Assembly: GCA_963678675.1 (NCBI GenBank)
Contig: OY783191.1
Location: 23,435,368-23,499,367, forward strand
Direction: 5' to 3'
Length of the DNA stretch: 64,000 nucleotides
From: Xiphydria camelus
Taxonomy: Eukaryota > Arthropoda > Insecta > Hymenoptera > Xiphydriidae
A model generated the notes under the pieces. The model had not been told where the DNA came from. It searched no databases and saw only the letters and a list, made by a program, of their open reading frames with translations. Positions 10,539-22,525 of this stretch are shown piece by piece; the first letter of the stretch is position 1, and every line of letters begins with the position of its first letter. The position numbers and the translations under genes are program-made.

Positions 10539-12432
10539 GCAACTAATGCAACTGGTTCTTGTTGGAACAACAAGTGGATGATCCCTCGTTGGAAAGAAAC
10601 CTCCTCGGGTTCGCAAACGATCTGTAACAAATTGTAAATTACACAATTATATGCAGCATTTCACTTTTAAAATATACCGAACTTACTCAGCATAAAAATT
10701 AAGAACCAATTTATATACCGACCTGTCAAACGCAATGAATGCAACTAATGCAACTGGTTCTTGTTGGAACAACAAGTGTATGATCCCTCGTTCGAAAGAA
10801 ACCTCCTCGGGTTTGCATACGATCTGTAACAAATTGTAAATTACATAATCATATGCAGCATTTCACTATTTAAAATATACCGAACTTACTCGAGCGTAGA
10901 AATTAAAAAACTATATCTGAGTTAATCAATTCTATTCTAATAATGACAGAATTATTAAAAATAATATATTTCCTCTTTCGTATTATACTACGTTATTCAG
11001 CACTTATCTGCCTAATCGGTATCAGTAATTCCTCATTGACCGTCGTTACACCGGAGACGAAGAAGAGATGAAATAGAAGTGAGGTACGTGTATACTTCAG
11101 GTTTGACAGATCGGTGTGTAAATTGGAACTTGTGATAGTACGAAAGAGGAAATATATCGATAGAGAAAAATAGTGATAAAGTAATTACTTGATTATTGTC
11201 ATCCAATTCCATTTCATCTCCTATTCTGCCACGGCTTGTATTGATGACTGACAATGAGAAGAAAAACCTTCGATTTTTCCCGTCCTCGCATGACCCTGAA
11301 AACAAAAAATAGAACGAACACAGAGATATTGTCCTTCTATTGTGAAAGTGAGGTTAAAGCTGTCAGATGGCAATTAAACTTATCTGATGGCAATTCTTCT
11401 GAGACCGTCTCCTTTCCTGCTCCTTTCTTGATGCACAGGCAACTAGAGAAGAATACCACTGCATCCGTTCACTATCTCGACGATTATCAAGCTATCACAT
11501 TCACCACTATTGAGATTCACTACTCCGATTACACTGAATTTTTACTTTTTATTAACAAGCGCGTCCGAGGGTCGAAATAAACGCGAGGGAAATCGTTTCG
11601 CGAATGGAAATATTTTATTGATTAACTTTGAAAACCATGAGTAAACATTCAAGAAATATATTCTCTCACATGCTCTCACATACATTTGATGGCGTATGCC
11701 ATCTATACGGAGCGTCTGTCACATTCATCACTATTGAGATTCATAACTCCGATTACACTGAATTTTTACATTTTATTAACAAACGCGTCCGAGGATCGAA
11801 ATAAACGCGAGGTTAATCGTTTCGCGAATGGAAATATTTTATTAATTTTGAAAAACAACTAAACATTCAAGGAATATATTCTGTCGCACACTCTCACATA
11901 CATTTGATGGCGTATGCGTGTGGCCGCATCTGTGTACACATTTCCGACCATGGCCGAATATCACCGAAGACAGGCGGAATTTTTGTGAGATTTTGACATA
12001 TATATATCGCCCGAGAAATCGGATTCTCGACTTTTGAGGCTCGAGGGGCGTGGCTTCGCGTTGCTAAGGAAAAATCTCTGTTAATATGTAACTTACAACA
12101 TTTACTCTGGTCTCTATCGATAGAGAATAGTCGATTTATATGGCGTAACTAAGCATAGTTTTGGTTATAACCGTATATTTATTGAGAAAATTCGATGGTA
12201 AAATTGAGTGGTGAAGGGGGGGCAGACATTTTTCCTGTAAAGATACACGGGTGCTCGCGGCGACAGCGCTAGCGGCGTCGTTCTGACGACTTGAATGAAC
12301 ATGCCGCGAGACACTACCGTGTCTCTTGATATTCCTACCGTGGCATTGTACCGTAATTTCAGAGATTTTTAATTCCGGCATATTGGAGGTAAAATACATG
12401 TATAGGTACTGTGTCAGTACAGGAAAACGGTA
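10539..12432. repeat. Segment A, inverted paralogue of segment B (48.1-52.1 kb)
   Basis: Sequence order is shared with the reverse complement of 50824-52100 and 48075-48419. It includes two partial copies (10545-10720, 10745-10970) of a unit carrying the CNWFLEQQVD transposase fragment, the GGTGTAACG-type block near 11040, and the segment 11250-12330. It has no insertion at CGATATATATATGTC (complement near 11995-12010), which makes it the empty site of the DD41D element in B. The frame at 11254-11580 is not conserved in B, so it is not called as a gene. Confidence 0.7.
11495..11942. repeat. Tandem direct duplication, 224-bp unit, two copies
   Basis: Units 11495-11718 and 11719-11942 share TATTGAGATTCA, the ACGCGAGG...CGTTTCGCGAATGG block and ACATTTGATGGCGTATG. 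Segment B has a single copy, so the duplication arose after A and B separated. Confidence 0.75.
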
Positions 12433-12434
12433 TA

Positions 12435-12830
12435 CAGGGTGATTCGAAATGGGCGCACTTCCTCTCGTAGAGAGATTCTTCGCAAACAACTGAACCGAAA
12501 GTTCCTGTACAAAATTGTTGTGCTCCGCCTAGTTTACAAGATAATCCAGTTCGAACATATCCAATCCAAAGTCAGATTCAAGGGACAAGATTTTAGACGG
12601 CAGCGAAACTCGCAGTAGTTATTCCAGCGTGCCTCCTCTGCAGCCTAGAATTTTGAAATCAATCATCGGAGCGGCGGAAGGCACCCTAATATTCGAAAAG
12701 CACCACCTGAGTCGTAAAAAAATTCACCAAATTTGTGCGGAGCACAAAAATTTTGTACAGGAACTTTCGGTTCAGTTTTTTGCGAAGAATCTCTCTACGA
12801 GAGGAAGTGCGCCCATTTCGAATCACCCTG
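12435..12830. mobile_element. 396-bp MITE, CAGGGTG ends, TA target duplication
   Basis: Inverted repeats of roughly 100 bp begin CAGGGTGATTCGAAATGGGC; TA is at 12433-12434 and 12831-12832. A related sequence near 13120-13150 runs straight from the left flank type to AAGGGGTATAG and serves as an approximate empty site. Confidence 0.75.
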
Positions 12831-12834
12831 TATA

Positions 12835-12886
12835 AGGGGTATAGTTTCAAAGTGTACGATCTCGTACACTTTGACACTATACCCCT
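12835..12886. repeat. 52-bp perfect-hairpin repeat
   Basis: A near-perfect palindrome begins and ends with AGGGGTATAG and has GTGTACGATCTCGTACAC at its centre, with a single arm mismatch. The same hairpin occurs at 13210-13261 in opposite orientation and as a half copy near 13137-13160. Confidence 0.8.
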
Positions 12887-13420
12887 CATATTAATTATCA
12901 GAACGCAGTGCAGCTATACTACCATAATAATGTGGAAAAAGTGTGCCACAGGATTAGTGCAGTGCCGCTAATATACCGCCAAAGTTGATGCAGACCTTGT
13001 CGAAGCACGTTTTGTCGGTAGAACGTGATATTCCTATCATGGCATTTTGTACCGCAATTCTAGAGATTTTTAATTCCGGCATATTGGAGGTAAAAAAAAT
13101 ACATGTATACTGTCAGTACAGGAAGACGATATGTAAGGGGTATAGTTTCAAAGTGTACAATCTCCATGCTTCGTAAGCTTACTAAGCTGCACAGCATTCC
13201 AATAATATGAGGGGTATAGTGTCAAAGTGTACGAGATCGTACACTTTGAAACTATACCCCTTATCTACCGTCTTGCTGTACTGACGGTATACATGTATAA
13301 TATTTTACCTCCAATATGCCGGAATTAAAAATCTCTAGAATTACGGTACAATGCCACGGTAGAAATATCACGTTCTACCGAGAAGCCGTGCTTCGACAAG
13401 GTCTGCATCAACTTTGGCGG
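12887..13420. repeat. Repeated module in direct and inverted copies
   Basis: The module containing TTTTTAATTCCGGCATATTG occurs at about 12355-12420 and 13030-13135 in one direction and at 13262-13400 in the other. The two inner copies bracket the hairpin at 13210-13261. No coding frame. Confidence 0.65.
13210..13261. repeat. 52-bp hairpin repeat, inverted copy
   Basis: Same palindrome as 12835-12886; the single arm mismatch is on the other side, showing the reversed orientation. Confidence 0.8.
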
Positions 13421-14104
13421 TATATTGGCGGCACTGCTCTAATCCTGTGGCAGATTTTTCTATCTTGGAGTATTCAATAATATTACCTTATCATGTTAAT
13501 CCATTTCCTTCGCTCTTGTAAGTCAGCAGGGAATGTGAAAAATTTACAAAGATTTCAATCACTGTAGTGTTTACAATCAGGCACAAAACACATTACCATG
13601 GTTATAAATGACCATTAAACCGCTCAACCTAGAAAATAATAACAAAAAAAAAAACATTTAAAAACACTCCTGAGAAAATAGTATTTGTCAAAAATTATAA
13701 AAGTTTTCATGAAAACAAAACATGGACATAACCTCATAACCTAACATATCTAAAAGGAGCAAAAAATATATTATACAGCTGACCCCTATTTTAAAATATT
13801 TGGGGATATCCTAGGTTTGACCAAACTTTACCAAAATATATAGCTCATAACCCTTATTTACGCCAAAATTAACGATACACTTGAAAAGAAAACTCTCTTA
13901 TGGACAATTTGCACGCAAAACCGATTTGTTTAGAAAGGTTTGTAAGCTCCGCCCCTTCGCGTGACGTCAAGACTTAGGCAGTCTATTGCATGCGCACTTC
14001 GAGTGTTAGAGTCATACGTATGGATCTAACACTCAAAGTCTCCAATACATGGAAATTGCTGTACGAAGTATGAGAACAGGAATCGTAATCTTTTCTCCAT
14101 GTAG
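13421..14104. other. Spacer, nothing recognised
   Basis: No coding frame, repeat pair or element end seen. Confidence 0.4.
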
Positions 14105-14254
14105 AACCATATATAATTATATATAATTAATCAGATATAATCGGATCCGAAAACTGGCGCGATCTAGTCATATATATAACCATATAATATGTGATCATAT
14201 ATAACAATATATGATCATATTGTATGATATTATATATGATCATATATTGTTGTA

Positions 14255-14994
14255 CTGGGTGCGCCACGGGAAACGGACGTTTTTGGGATAGGTAGTACTA
14301 AACCGGAAAGGGTCGGAGAGGGGAGCCGAGGCCGTTGGCGCCCTCCCCTAACTTTGCAGTTTGTGAATGGTTAATGTTTAGTTTCAATCATGCCGCTGTG
14401 GACCGTGGAGCATCGCGTTTTCGTGTATGATAGTTTTGTTGGGAGTGGCGAATCAGTCACGAAAGTTCAACGTCTCTTTCGTCGAAGGTTTAACGTTCCT
14501 CGCCATGGAGACATACCGAACTGGAACACCATTCTGCGATGGGTTAATGCCCTTCGAAGTAGAGGCAGTTTAATGAAAAAGAAGCCACCTGGACCACATC
14601 GCACAGTTCGAACTCCGGAGAACGTTGAACGTGTAAGGCAGGCTATGTTACGTAGCCCAGGGCGTTCAGCTCGTCGGCATTCTGCAGCACTACGAATGTC
14701 CGACACTTCATTACCAAGCCTCGTACACTGGCCGAACTGCGACAAGCGATAGAGCAAAACATCGCTCAGATCGATCGTCAACTATTGTAGAAAATGGAAG
14801 CTAACTTCAGGGAGCGTCTCCACATTTGTCAGCGTGAAAATGGACACCATCTTAATGATATTATTTTTCGAAAGTAGGTAACTCAAACTGCATGTTCTGA
14901 CCTACTTATTTCTGCCAATAAAATATTTTTAAACCCTAAGAGTACCCGGAGTACCGTTCATTTGAAAAACGTCCGTTTCCCGTGGCGCACCTTG
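14255..14994 (+). mobile_element. Internally deleted Tc1/mariner-type element, 740 bp
   Basis: A 27-bp perfect inverted repeat starts GGTGCGCCACGGGAAACGGA; with three further less perfect bases the ends reach TA at 14253-14254 and 14995-14996. It encodes a transposase with the catalytic part deleted (see next entry) and is nested in the palindrome at 14105-15105. Confidence 0.75.
14390..14877 (+). pseudogene. DUF4817-type transposase with catalytic core deleted
   Basis: The N-terminus (HRVFVYDSFVGSGESVTKVQ, residues about 8-27, then the RRFNVPRHGDIP linker and a basic helix region) matches the helix-turn-helix (DUF4817) start of insect Tc1/mariner-like transposases. After MSDTSLP near 14710 the frame leaves the family. 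A different frame then reads LAELRQAIEQNIAQIDRQLL, a stop, and a C-terminal tail ending in DIIFRK at 14877, which is the usual C-terminus of this family. The whole DDE region between is missing. This is a non-autonomous remnant that could at most bind element ends. Confidence 0.8.
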
Positions 14995-15105
14995 TATATA
15001 GTCATATATGGTTATGCATGATTAGATCGTGCCAATTTTTGGATCTGATTATATCTCTTTAATTATATATAATTATATATGATTATATATAATCATTTTT
15101 TCCCG

Positions 15106-15597
15106 GGTAGTATTAGAGAGATGTATGTTGTATTCAAAGTAGAAAGAAAAGAAAATTTAATGAAAAAACATTCGATTGTTCACTGTTTTTGAATTTTAAA
15201 AATTCGTGAGTGACCTCTAGAAAATTGTTTATCGTGCTGATCTTTGGTGACGATTCTTAAAACACGATAAACTAACATAATCTGATGTGCCACCCCAATG
15301 TATATAGGTATTGTAATAGTTTATATATTTCCTGTTCATTGTATTCGTAAAACAAAAAAAATTACTTTGTAATATCGCGGTAAATATACAATATGCTATT
15401 ATATGGTTATATATCTTTTTTGAATCGTAATACATAGTTAATAACAATATCATTTATATATTTTTCGTATCATTTTCAATGTCTCCGATAGTTGCAAGGA
15501 TTGCGAGATCTGTGCATTTTTCATACTAAACACCAGAATTTTATTATTTTCGACTACTAAAAATAATTTTTTAACTATACAAATTAGTACTCATTAA
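15106..15597. other. Spacer, nothing recognised
   Basis: AT-rich, no supported gene or repeat pair. Confidence 0.4.
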
Positions 15598-15915
15598 GGG
15601 CCCTGGCGGAAGAAACTACGAGGATCTAAGCCATTTTTATTACCTCTAAGGATTATTTACCACTAACTACGATTTACTACAAGCAATGAAATTCTTAGTA
15701 AGTTGTAGTTTCTCGTAATACATTTTCTGCAACTAATTAAAAATCAATTTTTTTACCTCCTAGATGTAAACAGTTGTAATTTACGCGGAGCTAAGATTTA
15801 TTCCACACCGCATATTTTGATAATTATTTGTGTAATTTATTGCGCAGTTGGATGTATGCAGTTAAGCGCAGTATTTTACGTAGATAGGGGCAGAAATTTT
15901 TTCCGCCATGGGAAC
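15598..15915. mobile_element. Possible MITE with short inverted ends
   Basis: GGGCCCTGGCGGAAGAAA at the left and the complement of CCCATGGCGGAAAAAA at the right form imperfect ends about 315 bp apart. Internal short motifs of the TTACTAC and GTTGTAG type recur. No target duplication was established. Confidence 0.35.
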
Positions 15916-16325
15916 TCGAATTGTTATTACCTAAATAGTTGTCGCAACTATGTTCGATTCCTCTAGTGTGACGTAACTCATGTATCCATTACACCTGTAT
16001 TTTACTGTAATATTCTGTAGTGAATCACCAAACATTTCAATTAATATATTCATAGCGTACTTCCATACTGCTGTTTTTTTTTTGTAAAATCTTATATTTA
16101 TTAATGGACTTTTTCAATTTCGAAATAATTTATAACGAGTGCATATATTTGTGATAGAAATTATTTTTAATGATTTTAATGTTACACTGAAGTTGTTGAT
16201 GGAAGAGATTGAGAACCTCTGTAAAGGTATTCGCGCGCGTGCCATACTATTCTATGCATCTACTTATAATGTAGCATGTAAGCATCTTGCTCATGCCTAT
16301 AATGTATACCACGCGTTCATGTTTA

Positions 16326-16991
16326 AGGCCAGGTTCTGCTGGATTACGCTTATTTTTTAAATACTTATTATTTATTGTACAAAAAATATTAAAAATCAAA
16401 ACTTTTTACAGGTGAAAGTACACATATTTAACTACTAAAAAAAGTTTTTTTTGAATTTTTTTTCAAAATGGCTGCTCTCAAAATGGCGGCTGAAGATTGT
16501 CCAATTATTTGGTGGTCAGAAAGATTTCTCGAGAACCAATCATCTGAAAGCAAAAAACAAAAGAGATTCTTAATCTAGATGGAATTTGTTATCGTATTGA
16601 CTATCCCGAGATATTTTCACCGAAAAACAACAAAATGGCGGACTTATTAATTTTTCGACCTATTTCATGCACTTACAATTGTTTATAACTTTTTTAAAAA
16701 ACAATAAATATGTCTGATTCAGGTCAATACGATAGAGAGACATCTAAAAAGCAAAATGCCGTTTGGTTCAAGTCGATAAGTGCAATAGTTTTTGATAAAA
16801 CTTTCTGACCGGTTGAAAAAACGTGGTTTCGAGAAAAAGCAGTTTAAAGTTTTTTTTTGTGAAAAATCGTTAAAAAAAGTGATTTTCACTTACATATCCA
16901 TTCCAGCTTCGTACACAACTCCTTCTCGATCTTCGTAGGCATCATTTTCAAGGATTCTTGCATTTGAAAAAAATCCAGCAGAACCTGGCCT
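16326..16991. mobile_element. 666-bp element with perfect terminal repeats
   Basis: Ends AGGCCAGGTTCTGCTGGAT and its exact complement lie between TA dinucleotides (21-bp perfect inverted match when the TA is included). The interior is non-coding and contains a stretch (about 16700-16870) resembling the insert at 2344-3071. Confidence 0.6.
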
Positions 16992-17525
16992 TAATGAAAA
17001 TAAAAATATCGCGTGCTCGATGCGTGAGCGTTTTGCAACAGGGAGCGCATAAAACACGCCAACGCTCTCTTCACTGACTGTGCGGTTAACTATATAGAAT
17101 AATTCCTGCGAATGTCTTACTTCACGCATGCTATTATAGGCTTTTTTTGATATGATGTACTGTTGTATGAAGCATTATTGGTGGCATTAGATATATTATT
17201 ATCAGACATTGCATAGTCAAGTTGATATACGTATAAGTATGAAGTACCGAGTGATTTTTAGAATGGGTAACATATGAAACGTGTGCCAGTGACATGTAAC
17301 AATCTTTATAGCTGGAATCATATGTCAGTCGCTTGTTGGTGTTCATTTATTTATAGAATTAAAAAATTTGGAGTAATGGGAATAATAATTATACTAGCTC
17401 GCATTTATGTTGGATTTCTTCAATATTTTTGTAGCATTGTTTGTTCATTATTTAATAGTTCATTACCGAAATTTGGTACACAACAGTTTTGTTAAAATTT
17501 AGAAAATAACATTTAAGTATCTAAT
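16992..17525. other. Spacer, nothing recognised
   Basis: No recognisable protein in either strand. Confidence 0.35.
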
Positions 17526-17529
17526 TTAA

Positions 17530-18143
17530 CCTTCCGGGACTGGCGCGCGGACTTTCAGTCCGCAGCGCTTTTCATTTGTCGTTTACTACTAAGCCGCCCA
17601 CTCCTCGAATCGCGGCGTTTGAGTATTCTTCGAGCGTCATATTAGTAGTACTCCCTGAGAGTTTGAAGCGGGAGGTTGTTTTTGTTTTAGTGTAACAAAC
17701 GAATGCGGAGCGAGAGTCCGCAGTCAGTAGTCAATCCCATTTTTGACCTGTGTATTAATATTTGTGTTTTAAACATTTTTGAAGGTAAGTAACACAGTTT
17801 TTGTTTTATTGTGTAATGTAGACCTTTTTTATGAGTCTTGTGGCAAATTTAAAATGGCGGCGCCAACACAGCGGACAAATTTTCTTGTTTGCAATCTTAT
17901 TTGATTTAATATTGCTGTCTGGAGTGTCCGGAGATGATTATGAACTTTCTGTCAACATTTAGAAATTAAAAATCACGGTGCCATATGCGAGACAAATGTT
18001 TATTTATTTTTAATGTTTCATTATAAATAAATAATTGTAATTGCAAACAAATCAGCAATTCCTCTAAATATAGTATGCGGAGTCATAGTCCGCAGCCAGC
18101 CATGGATCACAAAAATTGTGCGCCCCCCCCCAGTCCCGGAAGG
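17530..18143. mobile_element. piggyBac-type MITE, 614 bp
   Basis: Exact TTAA at 17526-17529 and 18144-18147 flanks ends that begin CCTTCCGGGACTGG on both sides. TTAA duplication with C-rich ends is diagnostic of the piggyBac superfamily. Subterminal inverted-type motifs AGTCCGCAG recur at about 17555, 17718 and 18090. There is no transposase, so it depends on one elsewhere. Confidence 0.8.
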
Positions 18144-18498
18144 TTAATCAGATCTAGTTCGATATCCAAAGTAATCTAAATTTTTTAAAAATTGCGCGAC
18201 AATTTCAGGAGGAAATTTTCATCAATGGTTGTAAATTTTTGTTTTTTTCCCCGTTTTTTGGTATTTTTAAAAAAATTTGTATCTTGAATCTTACATACAA
18301 ACCCCGAAAAATGTGATTTGCCCATAAGACTGGGTTATTTCCTACTTGGTAATTAATTTTTATCAAACATACTAAACGGTCAATCTACCACAAATTGCAC
18401 CAAGAGGTTTCTATTGATATTAACTTGCATACAAAATTATTTCATATTTTAATCTTGGAAATCGATTCGTGACCATACTACTTTAAAGCAATGATATA

Positions 18499-18754
18499 CA
18501 GAGAAAAATAATTTGGTCAATTTAAAAAAAATTCTGGCGATAATGACCAAACCGTTCGATGAAATATAAATCCTCCATCTGTTTGATTAAATTGACCAAT
18601 TTTTGGTTAGAATAACTAGACATTTGTTTGGAGTAACTAAATATTCGGTTAGGGTAACTAAATATTTTAGTTAACTGATCAGTACTTTTGTTAGAAACTA
18701 AACGCGGTTAACTAGATGCGTTTTGTCATTTTAACCAATTTATTTTTGTCAGTG
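18499..18754. mobile_element. 256-bp MITE with TA target duplication
   Basis: Imperfect ends CAGAGAAAAATAATTTGG and CACTGACAAAAATAAATTGG face each other between TA at 18497-18498 and 18755-18756. The interior has several TAACTAAATATT-like direct repeats. Confidence 0.6.
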
Positions 18755-18756
18755 TA

Positions 18757-21132
18757 CGTAGTAGAATTATACTACGTACGACGATCAACTTTTCTCAATA
18801 CATATTTTTACCTATCTCATCGAGTTGCTACTAAATAGCTCAACTATATATTGCCGGTAGATAAATAGAGTGAGATAAAACTAAATAGCGAGTTACCGCT
18901 ATTTACATTTAACCTCCATTTACGTATTGTAATTTTCTGCATTTTATATGCGCGCAATGGGAACATTACAATCCGTTATGCATCCCAATATTCCCAAATA
19001 TCATAGTTCGATACCCGCGTTCTCGTGAAAATGAATATCATATCAGCTCATTCCACGCATTCCCCGTCGAATATCACACGCAACGAACAAAACATTTGCC
19101 AATTATAACGGACGATTTTCTGTTTGACTACGTATTATACGTAATATACCGGTTTTCTATTTCTTTTTATCTTCGAATTTCCACCTACTCTCAAATCGAT
19201 AATTATCGTTATTAATGTTCATATTACCTTCGAGAAATATTTTATTTCGACGGGGACGAAATGTAATTATCTTCTCCTTAGTCTCCGTGTACCAAAATGT
19301 CGATAGCACGGGGGACGAGGAAAAATTAATGTAGAGAGAAGGTCCGACCCTCCAGGCGATGAATACACCTACTCGCGACTCTCGACAAAAGTGATGGTAA
19401 ATCAGGAAACTCTGAAGTGTAGAGAGAAACATCCCGCGGCTCATCGTGCGCAAACCTTGACGCCGGGAGACGCGGGGAATAGAGGGTATTTTATTTAATT
19501 AAGCGAGGCATCTGCTAACCCTTCCACACCATAGGGCGTGTTTATGTCCTTTGGGAATTCTAGGTTAACCTAGCCGTTTCTACTTATACACCAACGGATG
19601 ACTGCCTGGCTATGGCGAAACGGCTCTTTCTACAGCGAGGTCGGCGCGGTTCAATCCCGTTGCGGAAGATGCTGTAGTCGCGAGACACTAATTTGTTCCT
19701 GGGAAAATAACTTTTACTTGCTCACAACGCTGCGTGAATTTTTATGCGTATATTTAGAACATTGTTTTAATATTATACGTGAAAAAAATTTAATAAGGGA
19801 TCGTGTACAATTTATTTACGCGTAAGGGGTACTTCGGACGAATTTTTGACCACCTTTCTCCTTTTCCTATAGGTATAAGAAGCATAAGATTTTCAATAAA
19901 CCGCCTTCTTATTTTTTTTCTTACGTAGGATTCAATTGCCATAGGACTTAAGCGTAGAAAAATTACAATGATTTATTGAATATTAAAATTGAATATTACT
20001 ATCTTAGATAATATTTACATAGATTATACCTTCCACACTCGTAAGACTTAGTAAGAAATTGTTTGGCCGCCGCCCAAAATATGTACGTATTTTGTACACG
20101 TTTCCTAAGGCAGAACAAACTCACATGAGCCCTTAATGTTTCTTTTTCCAAGTTCCTTGGTATTTTTACGTTGGCAACAATGCCTCAGAAATACATCCTA
20201 GTAAAATTAGAAACTTTATTACTACAATTTATATAATGTTTCATTCTTTAACATTTTTAGTGTGTAGGTACCATTTATTATCAATTAAGCTGGAAGAAAA
20301 AAAATATTTTTAGATTCTTTCTATTGAGGTACCTGTTTGGTAATCGACAGAAGCGGTGAAATAAATGCTCAGAATTTTCTATAGTCGAGGGAATCACACA
20401 GTAAAGGTATTTATTAAATAAATACTGAACTAAAGAAACCCGTGGGACGCTTGGGCTGAATTCTTGGATGACTCGTCGAGTCGTTGAAATAGTTATTTCA
20501 TAAATAATGTCGTGTTTAGTAGCGAAGACGAGTACTCGGTGAAAAGTAAAATTTACTCCGTAAATATTTGGTCGACGCAATAGAGCGAGGACAGGTATTC
20601 TTATTCGAATTTTGCCTTTTCGTTCTCTTAGCTTGGTCCTAGGTTTGTTTATGGAAAAAGGAGCTACCGTGATTCGTGTCTGTGTTTATGAAAAGTGCAG
20701 GGACATCTGCGATCCAAGTGCCGACGGGTCGGGCGTGAATTTCTTATTAAATGAAATACTACTTTCAGAGTATTTACAGTAGATGGAGTTATGGAGACAT
20801 TTATTGATTTTGAATTTTGTATTATACGTTTACAATACTTTTAAGGAGCATTTGCTACAGTGATATAAATATATTTTTAATAAGTGGGATAGGAAGGACA
20901 TGAATTTACATGAAAAAGTATTCTAAAAAGTATTATTTACATAAAAAGTATATTACTGTATTCTTTCTAGTTTCGTTTCTTGCTAAATTGTAAATGGGAG
21001 GTCTTCAATTTCAATTAGAGCAATAAGGATAATTACTTACTGTAAAGCGGTAATAATAATTTTTATTAAAACATTTGATAAAGTAACTAAACGTTTTAGT
21101 AATACTACAAACAAAAATTGAAGAATTATTAT
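18757..21132. other. 2.4-kb stretch without supported gene
   Basis: Several reading frames of 60-100 codons exist but none resembles a known family or shows splice-consistent structure. A tRNA-like B-box near 19668 was considered and rejected. Confidence 0.4.
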
Positions 21133-22525
21133 AAAGGGCCTAGCGGAATAAGCATGTGAAATCTGCCCCCACGTGTATCAGCACCAAATTTATATGATCG
21201 ATAGGCATCTATGAGAAACTAAATCTCCTAAATTTGTATACCCCTAATCGCTATAGGGAGGGAGTTATGAGGGGGGGAAGTAAAATCGAAAAACAGCTTT
21301 TTCTCCGGAACGGCTCGACTGATTTTCATGAAAAAATATATGTTACTCTTCCTGAAGAGTCAATTCCAAAAAAAAAATATCTTGAATTTTTTGTTTGAAA
21401 ATTCGCCCAAAAAAAATATATGAAGATTTTAAACAATTTTGTAATGTTATAATTAATCGGAACCACTTCAATTCTTTTCTTATTTTTTTCTTTGGAATGT
21501 CCTTAATAACATATAATTTTTCCAATTTCATCGGAAGTGTACCCCACTGAAAAATATTAACAAATGTACACGGCTCATCACCTACCTTCTATATATATAT
21601 ATATATATGATATACACTGTACACTCACTACAAAGGAATTTTTCCACTTTTATATGATAATTCGGCACATGATAATTGTTAATTTTTTGGAACAGTCTTT
21701 CAATGCTATTATTTATTTATCTATTATTATTTCAATGCTTCCTTTACTATGAACGAGCTCGCATCTCACGATACGGGGTGCTTCATTTCTGTAAGTCTTC
21801 TGGCCTCTCACTTATAAATACTTACATTTAGTTAAAAATACTCGATGAAAAAACAATTTTAATCCTCGTCACTGTTTTCATCTACTACTGGAACGATTCC
21901 ATTTTTCATGAACATTTTACTCAGTATTTCAGCTTGTCGAATAATTTTTGATAAGTATCTTGCATTTGGTAAATAATACACAATAGCAGCAATGTAAGAA
22001 CAGCAGCCAACTGTTCTTCTGCCATTAGCACATTCACATGCATAGTTTATTATGCCAGAAATCCCGATACTGTTAGGTTTGTACCTAATGAAGCATCTAT
22101 ATGATGTCCGAGAAATGTGTCGAGATGGTACTTTGAATTTGAGCACATTTGGTTCAGCCATCACATATTCGAAAACAACTTTTCCATCTTGATCTATCAT
22201 TTCGGCTAAATACGATACAGCTTGGGAAAGTTGGTATGATCCTGTAAAAAAAGAGTCTTCAATTCCAATTCAAGTTATTTTTTTTGGAATTGACTCTTCA
22301 GGAAGAGTAACATATATTTTTTTCATGAAAATCGGTCCAGCCGTTCCGGAGAAAAAGCTGTTTTTCGATTTTACTTCCCCCCCTCATAACTCCCCCCCCC
22401 CCCATAGCGATTAGGGGTCTAAAAATTTAGGAGATTTAGTTTCTCATAGATGCCTATCGATCATATAAATTTGGTGCTGATACACGTGGGGGCAGATTTC
22501 ACATGCTTATTCCGCTAGGCCCTTT
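21133..22525. mobile_element. 1.39-kb element with 240-bp inverted arms around a SWIM exon
   Basis: The arms 21133-21390 and 22285-22525 are inverted copies; ends read AAAGGGCCTAGCGGAATAAG. They match with few differences, including the GATCGATAGGCATCTATGAG stretch. The interior holds one minus-strand exon. A similar end motif (TTATCCGGCTATACCCTTT) occurs near 30685-30704. Confidence 0.75.
21859..22241 (-). pseudogene. Last exon of a SWIM-type zinc-finger protein
   Basis: A splice acceptor TTTTTTACAG precedes 22241 and the frame (one base carried over) reads through MIDQDGKVVFEYV to a stop at 21859. The region ACECANGRRTVGCCSYIAAI has the CxC...CxH layout of a SWIM finger, but the expected His is Tyr. 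The family resembles insect hypothetical proteins associated with transposons; its function is unknown to me. Only the last exon is present, so this is a captured or residual 3' fragment. An acidic end (DENSDED) closes it. Confidence 0.6.

Larger units (their letters stand above)
14105..15105. mobile_element. AT-rich palindromic element split by a nested insertion
   Basis: The left part (about 14105-14252) is matched in inverse by 14997-15105, including the GGATCCGAAAACTGGC type block on the left and its diverged complement on the right. Without the nested element it would be a palindrome of about 260 bp made mostly of ATATAT-rich sequence. Outer ends are approximate. Confidence 0.55.

Noticed and set aside
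11254..11580. 108-codon frame in segment A
   Set aside because: The homologous part of segment B does not keep the frame.
19598..19690. tRNA-like sequence with a GGTTCAATCCC B-box and an A-box-like TGGCGAAACGG
   Set aside because: The T arm pairs only partly and no acceptor or anticodon stem can be drawn; probably chance.
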